DNA of 64,000 bases. Source: Rhodosalinus sediminis. Its GTDB lineage: Bacteria; Pseudomonadota; Alphaproteobacteria; Rhodobacterales; Rhodobacteraceae. Location of the stretch: NCBI RefSeq assembly GCF_003385555.1, contig NZ_QOHR01000008.1:24221-88220 (forward strand). Reading direction: 5' to 3'. Within the stretch, counting starts at the first letter, position 1. Each line of letters starts with the position of its first letter. Of this stretch, positions 1-9,140 are shown piece by piece. The notes under the pieces are model-generated. The model was not told the DNA's origin, did no database searches, and saw only the letters and a list, made by a program, of their open reading frames with translations. Made by a program: the position numbers and the translations under genes.

Positions 1-810
1 ACCGACTACCCGATCGTCGGCGACATCGCCCATGTGCTCGAGGACGTGCTGCGCGTCTGGAAATCGCGCGGGCGCAAGGTCAACCGCGAGGCGATCACCC
101 GCTGGTGGCACCAGATCGAGGAATGGCGCAAGGTCGACTGCCTCGCCTTCAAGGCGGCGCCGCAGACCATCAAGCCGCAGCACGCCATCGCCCGGCTCGA
201 GGCGCTCACGAAGCACCGGCGCGACCGCTACATCTGCACCGAGGTCGGCCAGCACCAGATGTGGGCCGCGCAGTACCTCGGCTTCGAGGACCCGAACCGC
301 TGGATGACCTCCGGCGGCCTCGGCACCATGGGCTACGGCGTGCCGGCCTCCATCGGCGTGCAGGCGGCGCATCCCGACGCGCTGGTGATCAACGTCGCCG
401 GCGAGGCGTCGTGGCTGATGACCATGCAGGAGATGGGCACGGCGGTGCAGTACCGCCTGCCGGTCAAGCAGTTCATCCTCAACAACGAGCGCCTCGGCAT
501 GGTGCGCCAGTGGCAGGAGCTCCTGCACGGCGAGCGCTACTCGCACAGCTGGTCCGAGGCGCTGCCGGATTTCGTCAAGCTCGCCGAGGCCTTCGGCTGC
601 AAGGGCATCCAGTGCAGCGACCCGGCCGACCTCGACGACGCGATCCAGGAGATGCTCGACCACGACGGGCCGGTGATCTTCGACTGCCTCGTGGAGAAGC
701 ACGAGAACTGCTTCCCCATGATCCCCTCCGGCAAGGCGCACAACGAGATGCTGCTCGGCGAGGCGGAGACGCAGGGCGCGATCGACGAGAAAGGCTCGGT
801 GCTGGTGTGA
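1..810 (+). CDS. ilvB: Acetolactate synthase large subunit, 3' part only
   Basis: C-terminal part (about 269 codons) of the catalytic subunit of acetohydroxyacid synthase, the ThDP enzyme that condenses pyruvate with pyruvate or 2-oxobutyrate at the start of valine/leucine/isoleucine synthesis. The frame is open from base 1, so the gene begins outside the window. Visible are the ThDP-binding half with VAGEASWLM followed by LNNERLGMVRQWQ, where the second motif holds the Mg/ThDP asparagines; the usual GDG is GEA here, which I recall as typical of rhodobacterial enzymes. The C-terminus HENCFPMIPSGKAHNEMLLG is characteristic of this subunit. The small subunit gene follows after 135 bases. Confident assignment; ilvB versus ilvI naming is a convention. 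Confidence 0.96.
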   Translation, partial: TDYPIVGDIAHVLEDVLRVWKSRGRKVNREAITRWWHQIEEWRKVDCLAFKAAPQTIKPQHAIARLEALTKHRRDRYICTEVGQHQMWAAQYLGFEDPNRWMTSGGLGTMGYGVPASIGVQAAHPDALVINVAGEASWLMTMQEMGTAVQYRLPVKQFILNNERLGMVRQWQELLHGERYSHSWSEALPDFVKLAEAFGCKGIQCSDPADLDDAIQEMLDHDGPVIFDCLVEKHENCFPMIPSGKAHNEMLLGEAETQGAIDEKGSVLV

Positions 811-814
811 CCGC

Positions 815-886
815 GGGAGGGGGGCTGTCCGCCCCCCTCTTCGCCTGCGGCGAATTCACCCCCCGAGAGTATTTCGGCCAAGATGA
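815..886 (+). repeat. Interspersed double-hairpin intergenic element, copy 1
   Basis: A GC hairpin (GGGGGGC-tgtc-GCCCCCC type), a second short hairpin around TTCGCCTGCGGCGAA, then a conserved tail reading ATTCACCCCCCGAGAGTAT and TTCGGCCAAGATGA. The same three-part unit recurs at 36511-36579, 39827-39892 and 60111-60181. Here it lies just after ilvB with the GC hairpin nearest the stop codon, so it could act as a terminator or attenuating structure before ilvN. Confidence 0.85.
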
Positions 887-945
887 TGGGCCGGGGGCAG
901 CGAAACGAAGCGGCCGCCCCGGGCGGCGACGAGAGGACGAGGCGG

Positions 946-1509
946 ATGTCCGCACTGAATATCGAAAAGGGCTCGAGCAAGCATTCGGCCTACAACCTGC
1001 GCCCGACCTTCTCGGACGTGCAGGAGACGCACACGCTCGCCGTGCTGGTGGACAACGAGCCCGGCGTGCTCGCGCGGGTGATCGGGCTCTTCTCCGGGCG
1101 GGGCTACAATATCGAGAGCCTGACGGTGGCGGAGGTGGATCACACGGGCCATCTCAGCCGGATCACCATCGTCACCACCGGCACGCCGCAGGTGATCGAG
1201 CAGATCAAGGCGCAGCTCGGGCGGATCGTGCCGGTGCACGAGGTGCACGACCTGACGGCCGAGGGCCGCGCGGTCGAGCGCGAGCTCGCACTCTTCAAGG
1301 TCGCCGGACAGGGCGACAAGCGGGTGGAGGCGCTGCGCCTCGCCGACATCTTCCGCGCCAACGTCGTGGACAGCACGCTCGAGAGCTTCGTCTTCCAGAT
1401 CACCGGCACCTCGGAGAAGGTGGACGCCTTCGCCGACCTGATGCGGCCTCTCGGGCTGATCGAGATGGCGCGCACGGGCGTCGCCGCGCTCTCGCGCGGG
1501 GCGGAGTGA
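946..1509 (+). CDS. ilvN: Acetolactate synthase small (regulatory) subunit
   Basis: Regulatory subunit of acetohydroxyacid synthase; its ACT domain mediates branched-chain amino acid feedback. The 187-aa product carries the ACT domain early (LAVLVDNEPGVLARV and GLFSGRGYNIESL) and the usual C-terminal regulatory domain. The frame is open further upstream to 883, but ATG at 946 is preferred: it is preceded by a GAGAGGACGAGG ribosome-binding region and starts the family-like N-terminus MSALNIEKG. It follows ilvB in the same direction, with the double-hairpin repeat between them. Length is slightly above the E. coli paralogue. Confidence 0.95.
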   Translation: MSALNIEKGSSKHSAYNLRPTFSDVQETHTLAVLVDNEPGVLARVIGLFSGRGYNIESLTVAEVDHTGHLSRITIVTTGTPQVIEQIKAQLGRIVPVHEVHDLTAEGRAVERELALFKVAGQGDKRVEALRLADIFRANVVDSTLESFVFQITGTSEKVDAFADLMRPLGLIEMARTGVAALSRGAE

Positions 1510-1605
1510 GCGCGCGTGTCGGCGGCGGATAAGCGAGGTCGCAAAGAGGCGCGCGCGATCTGACGGAGAGTCTAGTCTCGCTCCACCCAACAGGAGAGCG
1601 AGGCA

Positions 1606-2760
1606 ATGACCGTGACCGATCTGTCGCATGTCCGTCGCCCCGTCGCCGAGGCGCAGGGGCTGCCCAACGCGCATTACACCGACCCCGCCCTCTACGCCGA
1701 GGAGCGGGAGGCGCTGCTCTTCCGGCAATGGGCCGGGCTCGCCGTGGCCGCCGACGTGCCCGAGCGCGGCGACGCGGTGCCGATCGATTTCCTCGGCATG
1801 CCGCTTCTGCTGCTGCGCGACCGGGCGGGCGCGGTGCGCGTCTTCATGAACACCTGCCGCCACCGCGGCATGATCCTCGTCTCCGAGCCGCGGCGCATCG
1901 AGGGGGCGATCCGCTGCCCCTATCACTCTTGGTGCTACGGCACCGACGGGCGGCTCGTCTCGACGCCGCACGTCGGCGGGCCGGGGCGCAACACCCACGA
2001 CGCGATCCGGCGCGACGAGCTCGGGCTGATCGAGGTGCCGAGCGCGGTGCGCTTCGGCGTGGTCTGGATCAACGTCTCGGGCGACGCGCCGCCCTTCGAG
2101 GAGGCGATGGGCGATCTGCTCGACCGCTGGGCGGAGTTCGACCGCGACTGGGTGCACGGCGGCGCCGACAGCCGCTGGGACCTGACGGTGGAGGCGAACT
2201 GGAAGCTCGCGGTGGAGAACTACTGCGAGAGCTACCACCTGCCGTGGGTGCATCCGGGGCTGAACAGCTACTCGCGGCTCGAGGATCACTACAACATCGC
2301 CCTGCCGGGGCGCTTCTCGGGTCAGGGCACGCGGGTCTATCGCCAGCTCCGGGGCGAGGACGGCGCGGTCTTTCCGGATTTCGACGGGATTTCGCAGGCC
2401 TGGGACACGGCGGCGGAATACATCGCCGTCTATCCCAACGTGCTCCTCGGGGTGCACCGCGACCACGCCTTCGCGATCCTGCTGATCCCGCAGGGCCCGG
2501 AGCGCACGCTGGAGCGCGTGCATCTCTTCTACCCCACGGCCGAGACCGACGCGGGCCTGCGCGCGAAGAACACCGAGCAGTGGCATACCGTCTTCGCCGA
2601 GGACATTTTCGTCGTCGAGGGCATGCAGCGCGGGCGCCACGCGGCGGGCTTCGACGGCGGACGCTTCAGCCCGGAGATGGACGCGCCCACCCACTGCTTC
2701 CACGACTGGGCGGCGGCCGGGCTTCAGGCGTGGCGGGCGATGGCCCGCGCGGCGGAATGA
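1606..2760 (+). CDS. Rieske non-heme iron oxygenase, alpha subunit
   Basis: 384-aa ring-hydroxylating-type oxygenase. The N-terminal Rieske domain binds a 2Fe-2S cluster through C84-x-H86 and C104-x2-H107 (MNTCRHRG and RCPYHSWCYG). The C-terminal catalytic domain shows the mononuclear iron motif N205-x2-E208-x2-H211-x4-H216 (NYCESYHLPWVH). Such enzymes take electrons from a separate reductase, which is not encoded nearby. The family includes aromatic dioxygenases and N-demethylating oxygenases for betaine, carnitine and stachydrine; the sequence alone does not fix the substrate. Start ATG follows AGGAGAGCGAGGCA. The stop overlaps the next ATG (ATGA), so the two genes are translationally coupled. 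Confidence 0.9.
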   Translation: MTVTDLSHVRRPVAEAQGLPNAHYTDPALYAEEREALLFRQWAGLAVAADVPERGDAVPIDFLGMPLLLLRDRAGAVRVFMNTCRHRGMILVSEPRRIEGAIRCPYHSWCYGTDGRLVSTPHVGGPGRNTHDAIRRDELGLIEVPSAVRFGVVWINVSGDAPPFEEAMGDLLDRWAEFDRDWVHGGADSRWDLTVEANWKLAVENYCESYHLPWVHPGLNSYSRLEDHYNIALPGRFSGQGTRVYRQLRGEDGAVFPDFDGISQAWDTAAEYIAVYPNVLLGVHRDHAFAILLIPQGPERTLERVHLFYPTAETDAGLRAKNTEQWHTVFAEDIFVVEGMQRGRHAAGFDGGRFSPEMDAPTHCFHDWAAAGLQAWRAMARAAE

Positions 2761-2969
2761 GCGGGCTCGACGCCGCGCTGATGGCGGCGCACGAGGCGGG
2801 CGACGGCGCCGGGCTCGCCCGGCTCTACGAGCGCGCGGCGGAGACGGCGGGCGACGTGGACGCGGCCTGCTTCTTCCTGACGCATGCCTATGTCCATGCG
2901 CTCGAGGCGTGCGACCCGCGCGCGCGCCACCTGCACGGGCGGCTCAAGGCGCACGGGCGCGAGGCCTGA
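2757..2969 (+). CDS. Small hypothetical protein coupled to the Rieske oxygenase
   Basis: 70-aa acidic, alanine-rich protein starting at the ATG that overlaps the stop of the Rieske gene (ATGA). It has a helical, repeat-like look (LARLYERAAETAGDVDAACF, then FLTHAYVHALEACDPRARH), reminiscent of a single TPR/Sel1-like hairpin, and a C-terminal basic tail LHGRLKAHGREA. I recall similar short genes beside Rieske genes in Rhodobacteraceae but know no function. The overlap suggests co-translation and perhaps a stability or assembly role for the oxygenase; that is inference. Confidence 0.75.
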   Translation: MSGLDAALMAAHEAGDGAGLARLYERAAETAGDVDAACFFLTHAYVHALEACDPRARHLHGRLKAHGREA

Positions 2970-2973
2970 GGGC

Positions 2974-3801
2974 TCAGGGCGCGGCGTCGCCCCCGGCCGC
3001 CGCCGCGGGGGCCGCGCCCGGCGCGGCGGCCTCGGCCTTCATCCGGCTGTAGAGATGCCAGGAGGCGTGGCCGAGGAGCGGCAGCACCACGAAGAGGCCG
3101 AGGAACCACGGCACCATCGCCGCGAAGGTCAGCGTCGCCACCGCCGCGCCCCAGCCGAGCATCGTGACCGGGCGCGCCGCGACGCTCTGAAAGCTCGTGA
3201 TCATGGCGGTGACGAAGTCCACCTCCCGGTCGAGGAGGAGCGGCAGGGCGACCACCGTCAGCGAGAAGAGCACCGCCGCGAAGCCCGCGCCCACCGCCGC
3301 CTCGACGCCCAGCATCGCGAGGCCATTGGGCGTCAGGTAGATCTCGTAGGAGGTCGAGACGTTGGTCATCGTCGACAGCCCCATGAAGAGCGCGAAGATC
3401 ATGTGGGCGAGGAAGAACCAGAAGAGAAAGAGGATGATGATGACCGCCGAGATCGAGGGCAGCTGGCGCTGGCTCTGGCGCAGGACGACGCCCGCGACGC
3501 CGGGCCAGTCGAGCGGGCGCCCGGCCTCCAGCCGGCGGCTCACCTCGTAGATGCCCACGGCGGCGAAGGGGCCGATCAGCGGAAAGCCGATCGCCGCGAA
3601 GACGAGCCAGTAGCTCTCGCCCGTCCAGCGGGTCACGAAGACCATCGCCCAGCCGCCGAGCACGTAGACCGCGGCGAAGCCGAGCCCGTAGGCCGGCGCG
3701 CGGCGGAAGTCGCGCCAGCCGCGCACCAGCGCCTCGCGCAGCATGGCCACCCGCACGGGGGCGAGCGGCGGCACCCCGTGGGGCGGCGTCTCCTCGGCCA
3801 T
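2974..3801 (-). CDS. DUF2189-family integral membrane protein
   Basis: 275-aa protein of unknown function with about six hydrophobic segments, for example [38 protein letters not shown] and [20 protein letters not shown]. The N-terminus ([19 protein letters not shown]) and the [16 protein letters not shown] loop resemble the DUF2189 family of alphaproteobacterial membrane proteins. The C-terminus is a low-complexity alanine/proline tail. It is last in the minus-strand string amidase - PBP1A - prfB, separated from prfB by about 70 bases, and is tail-to-tail with the small Rieske partner gene (4-base gap). Confidence 0.85.
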   Translation of the reverse strand: MAEETPPHGVPPLAPVRVAMLREALVRGWRDFRRAPAYGLGFAAVYVLGGWAMVFVTRWTGESYWLVFAAIGFPLIGPFAAVGIYEVSRRLEAGRPLDWPGVAGVVLRQSQRQLPSISAVIIILFLFWFFLAHMIFALFMGLSTMTNVSTSYEIYLTPNGLAMLGVEAAVGAGFAAVLFSLTVVALPLLLDREVDFVTAMITSFQSVAARPVTMLGWGAAVATLTFAAMVPWFLGLFVVLPLLGHASWHLYSRMKAEAAAPGAAPAAAAGGDAAP

Positions 3802-3873
3802 GGGCCTCCCCTCCCTGCGACCGTCCGCCGCATGAGATAGGGGGCCGGCCCCGGAATCAAGGGGCGGTGGGCC

Positions 3874-5001
3874 TCAGGCCTCTTCCTGCATGTCCGAGCG
3901 GCTCTTGCCCGCGGCCTCGTCGGCGAGCGCGGCGGCCATGAAGGCGTCGAGATCGCCGTCGAGCACGCCCTTGGTGTCGGAGGTCTCGTGGTGCGTGCGC
4001 AGGTCCTTCACCATCTGGTAGGGCTGCAGCACGTAGGAGCGGATCTGGTTGCCCCAGCCGGCCTCGCCCTTGGCGGCGTGCTGCGCCTCGATCTCGGCGT
4101 TCCGCCGGTCGAGCTCCATCTGGTAGAGCCGCGACTTCAGCGCCTTCATGGCGATGTCGCGGTTCTGGTGCTGCGACTTCTCGGAGCTGGTGACGACGAT
4201 GCCCGTGGGCTCGTGGGTGATGCGCACCGCCGAATCGGTGGTGTTGACGTGCTGCCCGCCCGCGCCGGAGCTGCGGAAGGTGTCGACGCGGATGTCGGCG
4301 GGGTTCACCTCGATCTCGATGTTGTCGTCCACCACCGGATAGACCCAGACCGAGCTGAACGAGGTGTGCCGCCGCGCCGAGCTGTCGTAGGGCGAGATCC
4401 GCACGAGGCGGTGCACGCCGGATTCGCTCTTCAGCCAGCCGTAGGCGTTGTGGCCGCGGATCAGGTAGGTCGCGGACTTGATGCCCGCCTCCTCGCCCGG
4501 CGTCTCGGCCTGAAGCTCGACCTTGTAGCCGCGCTTCTCGGCCCACCGCACGTACATCCGCGCGAGCATCGCCGCCCAGTCGCAGCTTTCCGTGCCGCCG
4601 GCGCCGGCGTGGATCTCGAGATAGGTGTCGTTGGGGTCCGCCTCCCCGTCGAGGAGCGCCTCGAGCTCCTTCGCGCGGGCGGTCCGGGCGAGCTCGGTGA
4701 GCGCGGTCTCGGCCTCGGCGACGACCTCCGCGTCGCCCTCGGCCTCGCCCATCTCGACGAGCTCGACGTTGTCCTCGAGCTGCTGCTGTAGGGACTTAAC
4801 CGTCTCGATCCGGTCGACCAGCGTCTGGCGCTCGCGCATCAGCTTCTGCGCGTGGGCCGGATCGTTCCAGAGGTCCGGGTCCTCGACGCGCGCGTCGTAT
4901 TCCTCGAGCCGGTGGGCGGCGGTCTCCCAGTCCATCCGCTGACGCAGGAGCGCCAGCGACTTCTCGATCTCGTCCACCGCGTTCTGTGCCTCGGCACGCA
5001 T
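3874..5001 (-). CDS. prfB: Peptide chain release factor 2
   Basis: RF2 terminates translation at UGA and UAA codons. The 375-aa product has the N-terminal coiled-coil region, the codon-recognition domain with tripeptide SPY (in [15 protein letters not shown]) where E. coli has SPF, and the universal peptidyl-tRNA hydrolysis motif GGQ in [15 protein letters not shown]. The frame opens at a TTG two codons upstream, but ATG at 5001 gives the usual MRAEAQ start. There is no in-frame UGA or slippery CUU-UGA near codon 26, so the autoregulatory frameshift known from E. coli is absent. Downstream of the PBP1A gene by 77 bases. Confidence 0.97.
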   Translation of the reverse strand: MRAEAQNAVDEIEKSLALLRQRMDWETAAHRLEEYDARVEDPDLWNDPAHAQKLMRERQTLVDRIETVKSLQQQLEDNVELVEMGEAEGDAEVVAEAETALTELARTARAKELEALLDGEADPNDTYLEIHAGAGGTESCDWAAMLARMYVRWAEKRGYKVELQAETPGEEAGIKSATYLIRGHNAYGWLKSESGVHRLVRISPYDSSARRHTSFSSVWVYPVVDDNIEIEVNPADIRVDTFRSSGAGGQHVNTTDSAVRITHEPTGIVVTSSEKSQHQNRDIAMKALKSRLYQMELDRRNAEIEAQHAAKGEAGWGNQIRSYVLQPYQMVKDLRTHHETSDTKGVLDGDLDAFMAAALADEAAGKSRSDMQEEA

Positions 5002-5078
5002 GTGCAAATCCCCGGAACTTCAGGTCGGCCCGTCGAGCGGGCGTGATATCGGAGCCGCCCGCGGGCGGCAAGGCGCGC

Positions 5079-7595
5079 TCAGTAGAGCCCGCCGGAACTC
5101 ATCGAGCCGAAGCTCGCGCGCGGACCGACGGTGCCCGAGTCGCCGGTGGAGGTCGTGACCTCGCGCGAGCTGTCCTCGCCGGGCGCGATCCGGTCGAAAT
5201 CGCTGCCCACCGCGAAGCCGCCGTCGTAGGCGACGCCGAAGATCGGCTCCTCGCCCTCGCGGAAGTATTCGGCGACGACGTTCTCGCCCGTGGCGTCGTC
5301 GGGCAGGCGCGCGCCGCTGTAGCGGTCGATCTTGATGAACCGCCCGCCCTCGGGCACTTCGAAGGCCTCGCCGCCGTATTTCTCGACCGCCTCGGTCATG
5401 AACTCCTGGAACACCGGCCCGCAGAACGCCCCGCCGGAGGCGCCGCGCCCGAGCGGGCGGGGCTGATCGTAGCCGATGTAGCACCCGGCCACGAGGGTCG
5501 AGGTGAAGCCCACGAACCAGACGTCGCGCGCCTCGTTGGTGGTGCCGGTCTTGCCGGCCGTCGGCACGGGAAGGTTGACCGTGCGCGCCGCCGTGCCGCG
5601 CTCCACCACGCCCTGCATCATCGAGGTGAGCTGATAGGCGGTGATGTCGTCCATCACGCGGCGGCGGTCCGAGACGATGCGCGGCCCCTGCCCCTGAGGC
5701 AGCGTGGCGTCGTCGCAGTCGATGCAGTCGCGCTGATCGTGGCGGTAGATGGTGCGCCCGTAGCGATCCTGAATTCGATCCACGAGCGTCGGCTCCACCC
5801 GCTCGCCCCCGTTGGCGAACATCGCGTAGGCGGCGACCATGCGGTAGAGCGTCGTCTCGTCCGAGCCGAGCGCGTTGGCGAGATAGCGGCCCATGTCCTC
5901 GTAGACGCCGAAGCGTTCGGCGTAGCGCGCCACCGTGTCCATGCCCACCTCCTGCGCGAGGCGCACGGTCATCAGGTTCCGCGACCGCTCGATCCCGGTG
6001 CGCAGCGGCGTCGGCCCGTAGAAGCGGTTCGAGGCGTTGCGCGGGCGCCAGACGCCGTCGGGCGTCTCCACCTCGATGGGCGCATCCACGACGATGGTGG
6101 CCGGCGAATAGCCCGAATCGAGCGCCGCGGCGTAGACGAACGGCTTGAACGAAGATCCCGGCTGGCGCTGCGCCTGCGTGGCGCGGTTGAAGACCGAATG
6201 CTGGTAGGAAAACCCACCCTGCATGGCGATCACGCGGCCGGTGTTGACGTCCATCGCCATGAATCCGCCCTCGACCTCCGGCACCTGGCGCAGCGTCCAG
6301 CGCAGGAAATTCCCCGCCTCGTCCCGCATCCGGCGGACATGCACCACGTCGCCCCGCGCGAAGGTCTCGAAGAAATCGCCCGGCAGCCAGTCGATATCCT
6401 CGCGCGGGATGGCGATGGGCGCCTCGCCGGAAAAGGGCACGCCCTCGATACCGACGAGCAGCCGCTGCGCCTCGATCTCCAGCACCACCGCCGGGCGCCA
6501 TTCGCCGTCGAGATCGATGTCGCGCGCCACCTCCGCGTCCGAGAGCGCCGCGCGCCAGGCCGCCTCGTCGTCGAGGAGCGCCGGGTCGATCCGCTCGCCC
6601 GTGCCGCGCCATTCGCCCTGCTGGCGGTCGTAGTCCTCCAGCTTGCGGCGCAGCGCCTCGGCCGCGACCTCCTGCATCTCGGGGTCGATCGTGGCGCGCA
6701 CCGTCAGACCGCCGGTGAAGAACTGCTCCTCCCCGAAGTCGCGGGACAGCTGGCGGCGGATCTCGTCGGTGGGATAGTCGCGCGGCGGCAGCTTGGCGCG
6801 GAAGCTCTCGAAGGCGCCGCCCTGCACCGTCCGCAGCGGCCGCTCGCGCTCCCGGTCGTAGGCCGCGCGGTCGAGATAGCCGTTCTCGTACATCTCCTCG
6901 AGCACGAAGTTCCGCCGCGCCATGAGGCGCTCGGCGTTGCGGACCGGGTGATAATCCGACGGCGCCTTGGGCAGCGCGGCGAGCGTGGCCGCCTCGTGCG
7001 GGGCGAGCTCGCCCAGCGTCTTGTTGAAGAAGGTCTGCGCCGCCGCCGTCACGCCGTAGGAGTTCTGCCCGAGGTAGATCTCGTTCAGGTAGAGCTCGAG
7101 GATCTCCTCCTTCGTGAGGGTCTGCTCGAGCCGGGTGGCGAGGATGATCTCCTTGATCTTGCGCTCGATCCGCCGGTCGCCGGACAGCAGGAAGTTCTTC
7201 ATCACCTGCTGCGTGATGGTGGAGGCGCCGCGCAGCGTCTCGCCGCGCGTGCGCACGGCCTCCACGATGGCGGCGGCGATGCCGCGCGCGTCGTAGCCCG
7301 AATGCTGATAGAAGTTCTTGTCCTCGGCCGAGATGAAGGCGTGCTTCACCAGCTCCGGGATCTCCTCGGCGGGGGTGAAGAGCCGGCGCTCGCGCGCGAA
7401 CTCGTCCACGATCGCGCCCTCGACGGAGTAGATGCGGCTGATCGTCGGCGGCTGATACTGCGCGAGGCTCTCGTGGCTCGGCAGGTCGCGGCCGTAGACC
7501 CAGAAGACGCCCCCGATCGAGAGCGCCGCGACCACGAGGCCGAGGGTGAGGAAGCTGAAGATCGCTCCGAAGACCGAAAGGATGAACCTGAGCAC
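5079..7595 (-). CDS. mrcA: Penicillin-binding protein 1A (bifunctional transglycosylase/transpeptidase)
   Basis: 838-aa class A PBP that polymerises and cross-links peptidoglycan at the outer face of the inner membrane. Order: one N-terminal membrane anchor (residues about 5-34), GT51 transglycosylase with E91-D-K-N-F and GASTITQQ at 123-130, an OB-like linker around 360-430, and the transpeptidase with SSFK (S481, K484), SRN (538-540) and KTG (682-684). The C-terminus ends in a serine/glycine-rich tail (SFGSMSSGGLY). It lies between the amidase and prfB on the same strand, a gene order I recall from relatives. Confidence 0.97.
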   Translation of the reverse strand: MLRFILSVFGAIFSFLTLGLVVAALSIGGVFWVYGRDLPSHESLAQYQPPTISRIYSVEGAIVDEFARERRLFTPAEEIPELVKHAFISAEDKNFYQHSGYDARGIAAAIVEAVRTRGETLRGASTITQQVMKNFLLSGDRRIERKIKEIILATRLEQTLTKEEILELYLNEIYLGQNSYGVTAAAQTFFNKTLGELAPHEAATLAALPKAPSDYHPVRNAERLMARRNFVLEEMYENGYLDRAAYDRERERPLRTVQGGAFESFRAKLPPRDYPTDEIRRQLSRDFGEEQFFTGGLTVRATIDPEMQEVAAEALRRKLEDYDRQQGEWRGTGERIDPALLDDEAAWRAALSDAEVARDIDLDGEWRPAVVLEIEAQRLLVGIEGVPFSGEAPIAIPREDIDWLPGDFFETFARGDVVHVRRMRDEAGNFLRWTLRQVPEVEGGFMAMDVNTGRVIAMQGGFSYQHSVFNRATQAQRQPGSSFKPFVYAAALDSGYSPATIVVDAPIEVETPDGVWRPRNASNRFYGPTPLRTGIERSRNLMTVRLAQEVGMDTVARYAERFGVYEDMGRYLANALGSDETTLYRMVAAYAMFANGGERVEPTLVDRIQDRYGRTIYRHDQRDCIDCDDATLPQGQGPRIVSDRRRVMDDITAYQLTSMMQGVVERGTAARTVNLPVPTAGKTGTTNEARDVWFVGFTSTLVAGCYIGYDQPRPLGRGASGGAFCGPVFQEFMTEAVEKYGGEAFEVPEGGRFIKIDRYSGARLPDDATGENVVAEYFREGEEPIFGVAYDGGFAVGSDFDRIAPGEDSSREVTTSTGDSGTVGPRASFGSMSSGGLY

Positions 7596-7710
7596 GCCGC
7601 GCTCCCGCAGATTTGGTCGCCTTGCTACACCCGCGCGGTGCGGCGGTCAAAAGAGCCGCGCGCGTCGTCCGGATATGGGGACGCGCAGCGCGGATGTCAG
7701 GGGGCGCGCG

Positions 7711-8922
7711 TCACCGCCGCCGCAGCGCCGCCTCCGCCGCGTCCGCCGCCGCCCAGGCGCGCACCCCGTCGCGCACCCCGCGGGCGAGGCGCGCGCGCCA
7801 GTCGGGATCGGTCAGCCGCTCGAGGTCCTCCGGCGTCGAGAGGAACCCCGCCTCCAGAAGCACTGAGGGGATGTCGGCGGCCTTGAGCACGGAAAACCCC
7901 GCGCTGCGCAGCGGGCGGGAGTTCACATGCCCCGTCGCGCTCGCGATGCCGTCCACCATCGCCCGCGCCAGCGCCTCGGCGCGGGGCTGCGTGTCGAGCC
8001 GGGCGAGATCCATCAGCACGTCGGCCACCACGTCGTCCGTGCCCCCGAGGTCGAGCCCGGCGAGCAGATCGGCGCGATTGTGCCGCTCGGCGAGCGCGGC
8101 CGAGGCGGCGTCCGAGGCGCTCTCGGACAGGGTGTAGACGGTCGCGCCATGCGCCACGCCGGCGGCCAGCGAATCGGCGTGCAGCGAGATGAAGAGATCG
8201 GCCCGCGCCCGGTGCGCCCGCGCCACGCGCCGCTCGAGGGAGACGAAGACGTCGTCCTCGCGCGTCAGCACCACCTCGAAGCCCGCGCGCACCAGCACCT
8301 CGCGCAGCTCGCGGGCGAAGGTCAGCATGAGATGCGCCTCGTTCACCCCGCCCGCCTCGGCGCCCGGGTCGATGCCGCCGTGGCCCGGGTCGAGCACGAT
8401 GCGCAGGGGGCCGTCCCGCGCGCTCTCCCGCGCGGGCTCCACCGGCGCGGGCTCCGGCAGGTCGAAGCGCGGGTCCTCCGGCGCCCCGGCGCGCGCGTCG
8501 AACTCAGCCTCCGACACCGGGGCGAGGAACACCCGGAGGCTCGCCTGCCCCGTCAGCGCGCTCACCGAGAGCCCCGCCTCCTCCACGGCGAGGGGGCGGT
8601 CCAGATCGGCGACGAAGCGGGTCCAGCCATCGCGGAAGGCCCCGAAGCGCACCGCGCCGAGGCCCTCGGCCGCGAAGAGCGCTGGATCGACGCCGGTCCA
8701 GTCCACCTCGCGGAAGTCGAGCACCAGCCGGTCGGGGTCGGCGAGCGTGAAGACGCGCCACGGCACGCCCTGCGTCAGCTCGAGGTCGAGTCGCACCCCG
8801 CCCCCGGCGGCCTCGGCGCCCGTATATTCCGGCACGACGCGGGCGAGGCCGCCCGGCGTCTCCGCGGCGGTCATGCCGGCGGCCCACGCGATCCAGAGCG
8901 CGGCTGTCACGATCAAGCGCAT
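7711..8922 (-). CDS. amiC: Periplasmic N-acetylmuramoyl-L-alanine amidase with AMIN domain
   Basis: 403-aa cell-separation amidase that cleaves the amide bond between MurNAc and the stem peptide. A signal peptide (residues 1-20, cleavage near AAE), an AMIN peptidoglycan-targeting domain (about 30-135), a proline/acid linker (145-170) and an Amidase_3 catalytic domain follow. Zinc ligands H181 (LDPGHGG), E195 (GGVNEAHL) and H248 (SLHADS) and the catalytic E357 (VLLEAGFLS) are all present. First gene of a minus-strand group with PBP1A and prfB, 115 bases upstream of PBP1A. The AMIN plus Amidase_3 layout supports the AmiC-type label. Confidence 0.93.
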   Translation of the reverse strand: MRLIVTAALWIAWAAGMTAAETPGGLARVVPEYTGAEAAGGGVRLDLELTQGVPWRVFTLADPDRLVLDFREVDWTGVDPALFAAEGLGAVRFGAFRDGWTRFVADLDRPLAVEEAGLSVSALTGQASLRVFLAPVSEAEFDARAGAPEDPRFDLPEPAPVEPARESARDGPLRIVLDPGHGGIDPGAEAGGVNEAHLMLTFARELREVLVRAGFEVVLTREDDVFVSLERRVARAHRARADLFISLHADSLAAGVAHGATVYTLSESASDAASAALAERHNRADLLAGLDLGGTDDVVADVLMDLARLDTQPRAEALARAMVDGIASATGHVNSRPLRSAGFSVLKAADIPSVLLEAGFLSTPEDLERLTDPDWRARLARGVRDGVRAWAAADAAEAALRRR

Positions 8923-9051
8923 TGCAAAGCCCTGCCCGGCCCTTCGGTGTTTCGCCGAAGGCTACCCGAAACGCGCGCGCCGCGGAACCGCCGCCGCTCA
9001 TCGGTCCCTCCGGTCCCTCTTCGCGAGGAGCGCCCGCCCGGGCGCGACCGT

Positions 9052-9140
9052 GCGTCAGGCAATGTGCCCCACCCGGGCGCGCCCGGGCGTCAGCCGTTGT
9101 GCCCCCGCTCGGCGCGCCCGGGCGTCAGGCGATGTGCCCC
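9052..9140. repeat. 35-bp tandem repeat, about 2.5 copies, at the 3' end of the aminotransferase gene
   Basis: Units begin with GCGTCAGgc at 9052, 9087 and 9122, exactly 35 bases apart. Each contains a GCGTCAG(G/C)C(G/A)(A/T)TGTGCCCC core flanked by CCCGGGCGCG. The 9122 copy contains the stop codon and last codons of the aminotransferase on the minus strand, so the outer units look like duplicated copies of that gene's 3' terminus placed downstream of its stop. Confidence 0.85.

Noticed and set aside
856..2703. Long minus-strand frame opposite ilvN and the Rieske gene
   Set aside because: Shadow of GC-rich coding DNA; arginine/histidine-rich translation without domains. The same holds for 4986-7886 plus, 37722-39686 plus, 49306-51207 minus and 50678-53332 minus.
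3874..5001. Programmed frameshift in prfB
   Set aside because: No early in-frame UGA and no slippery site; the frame is continuous from ATG.
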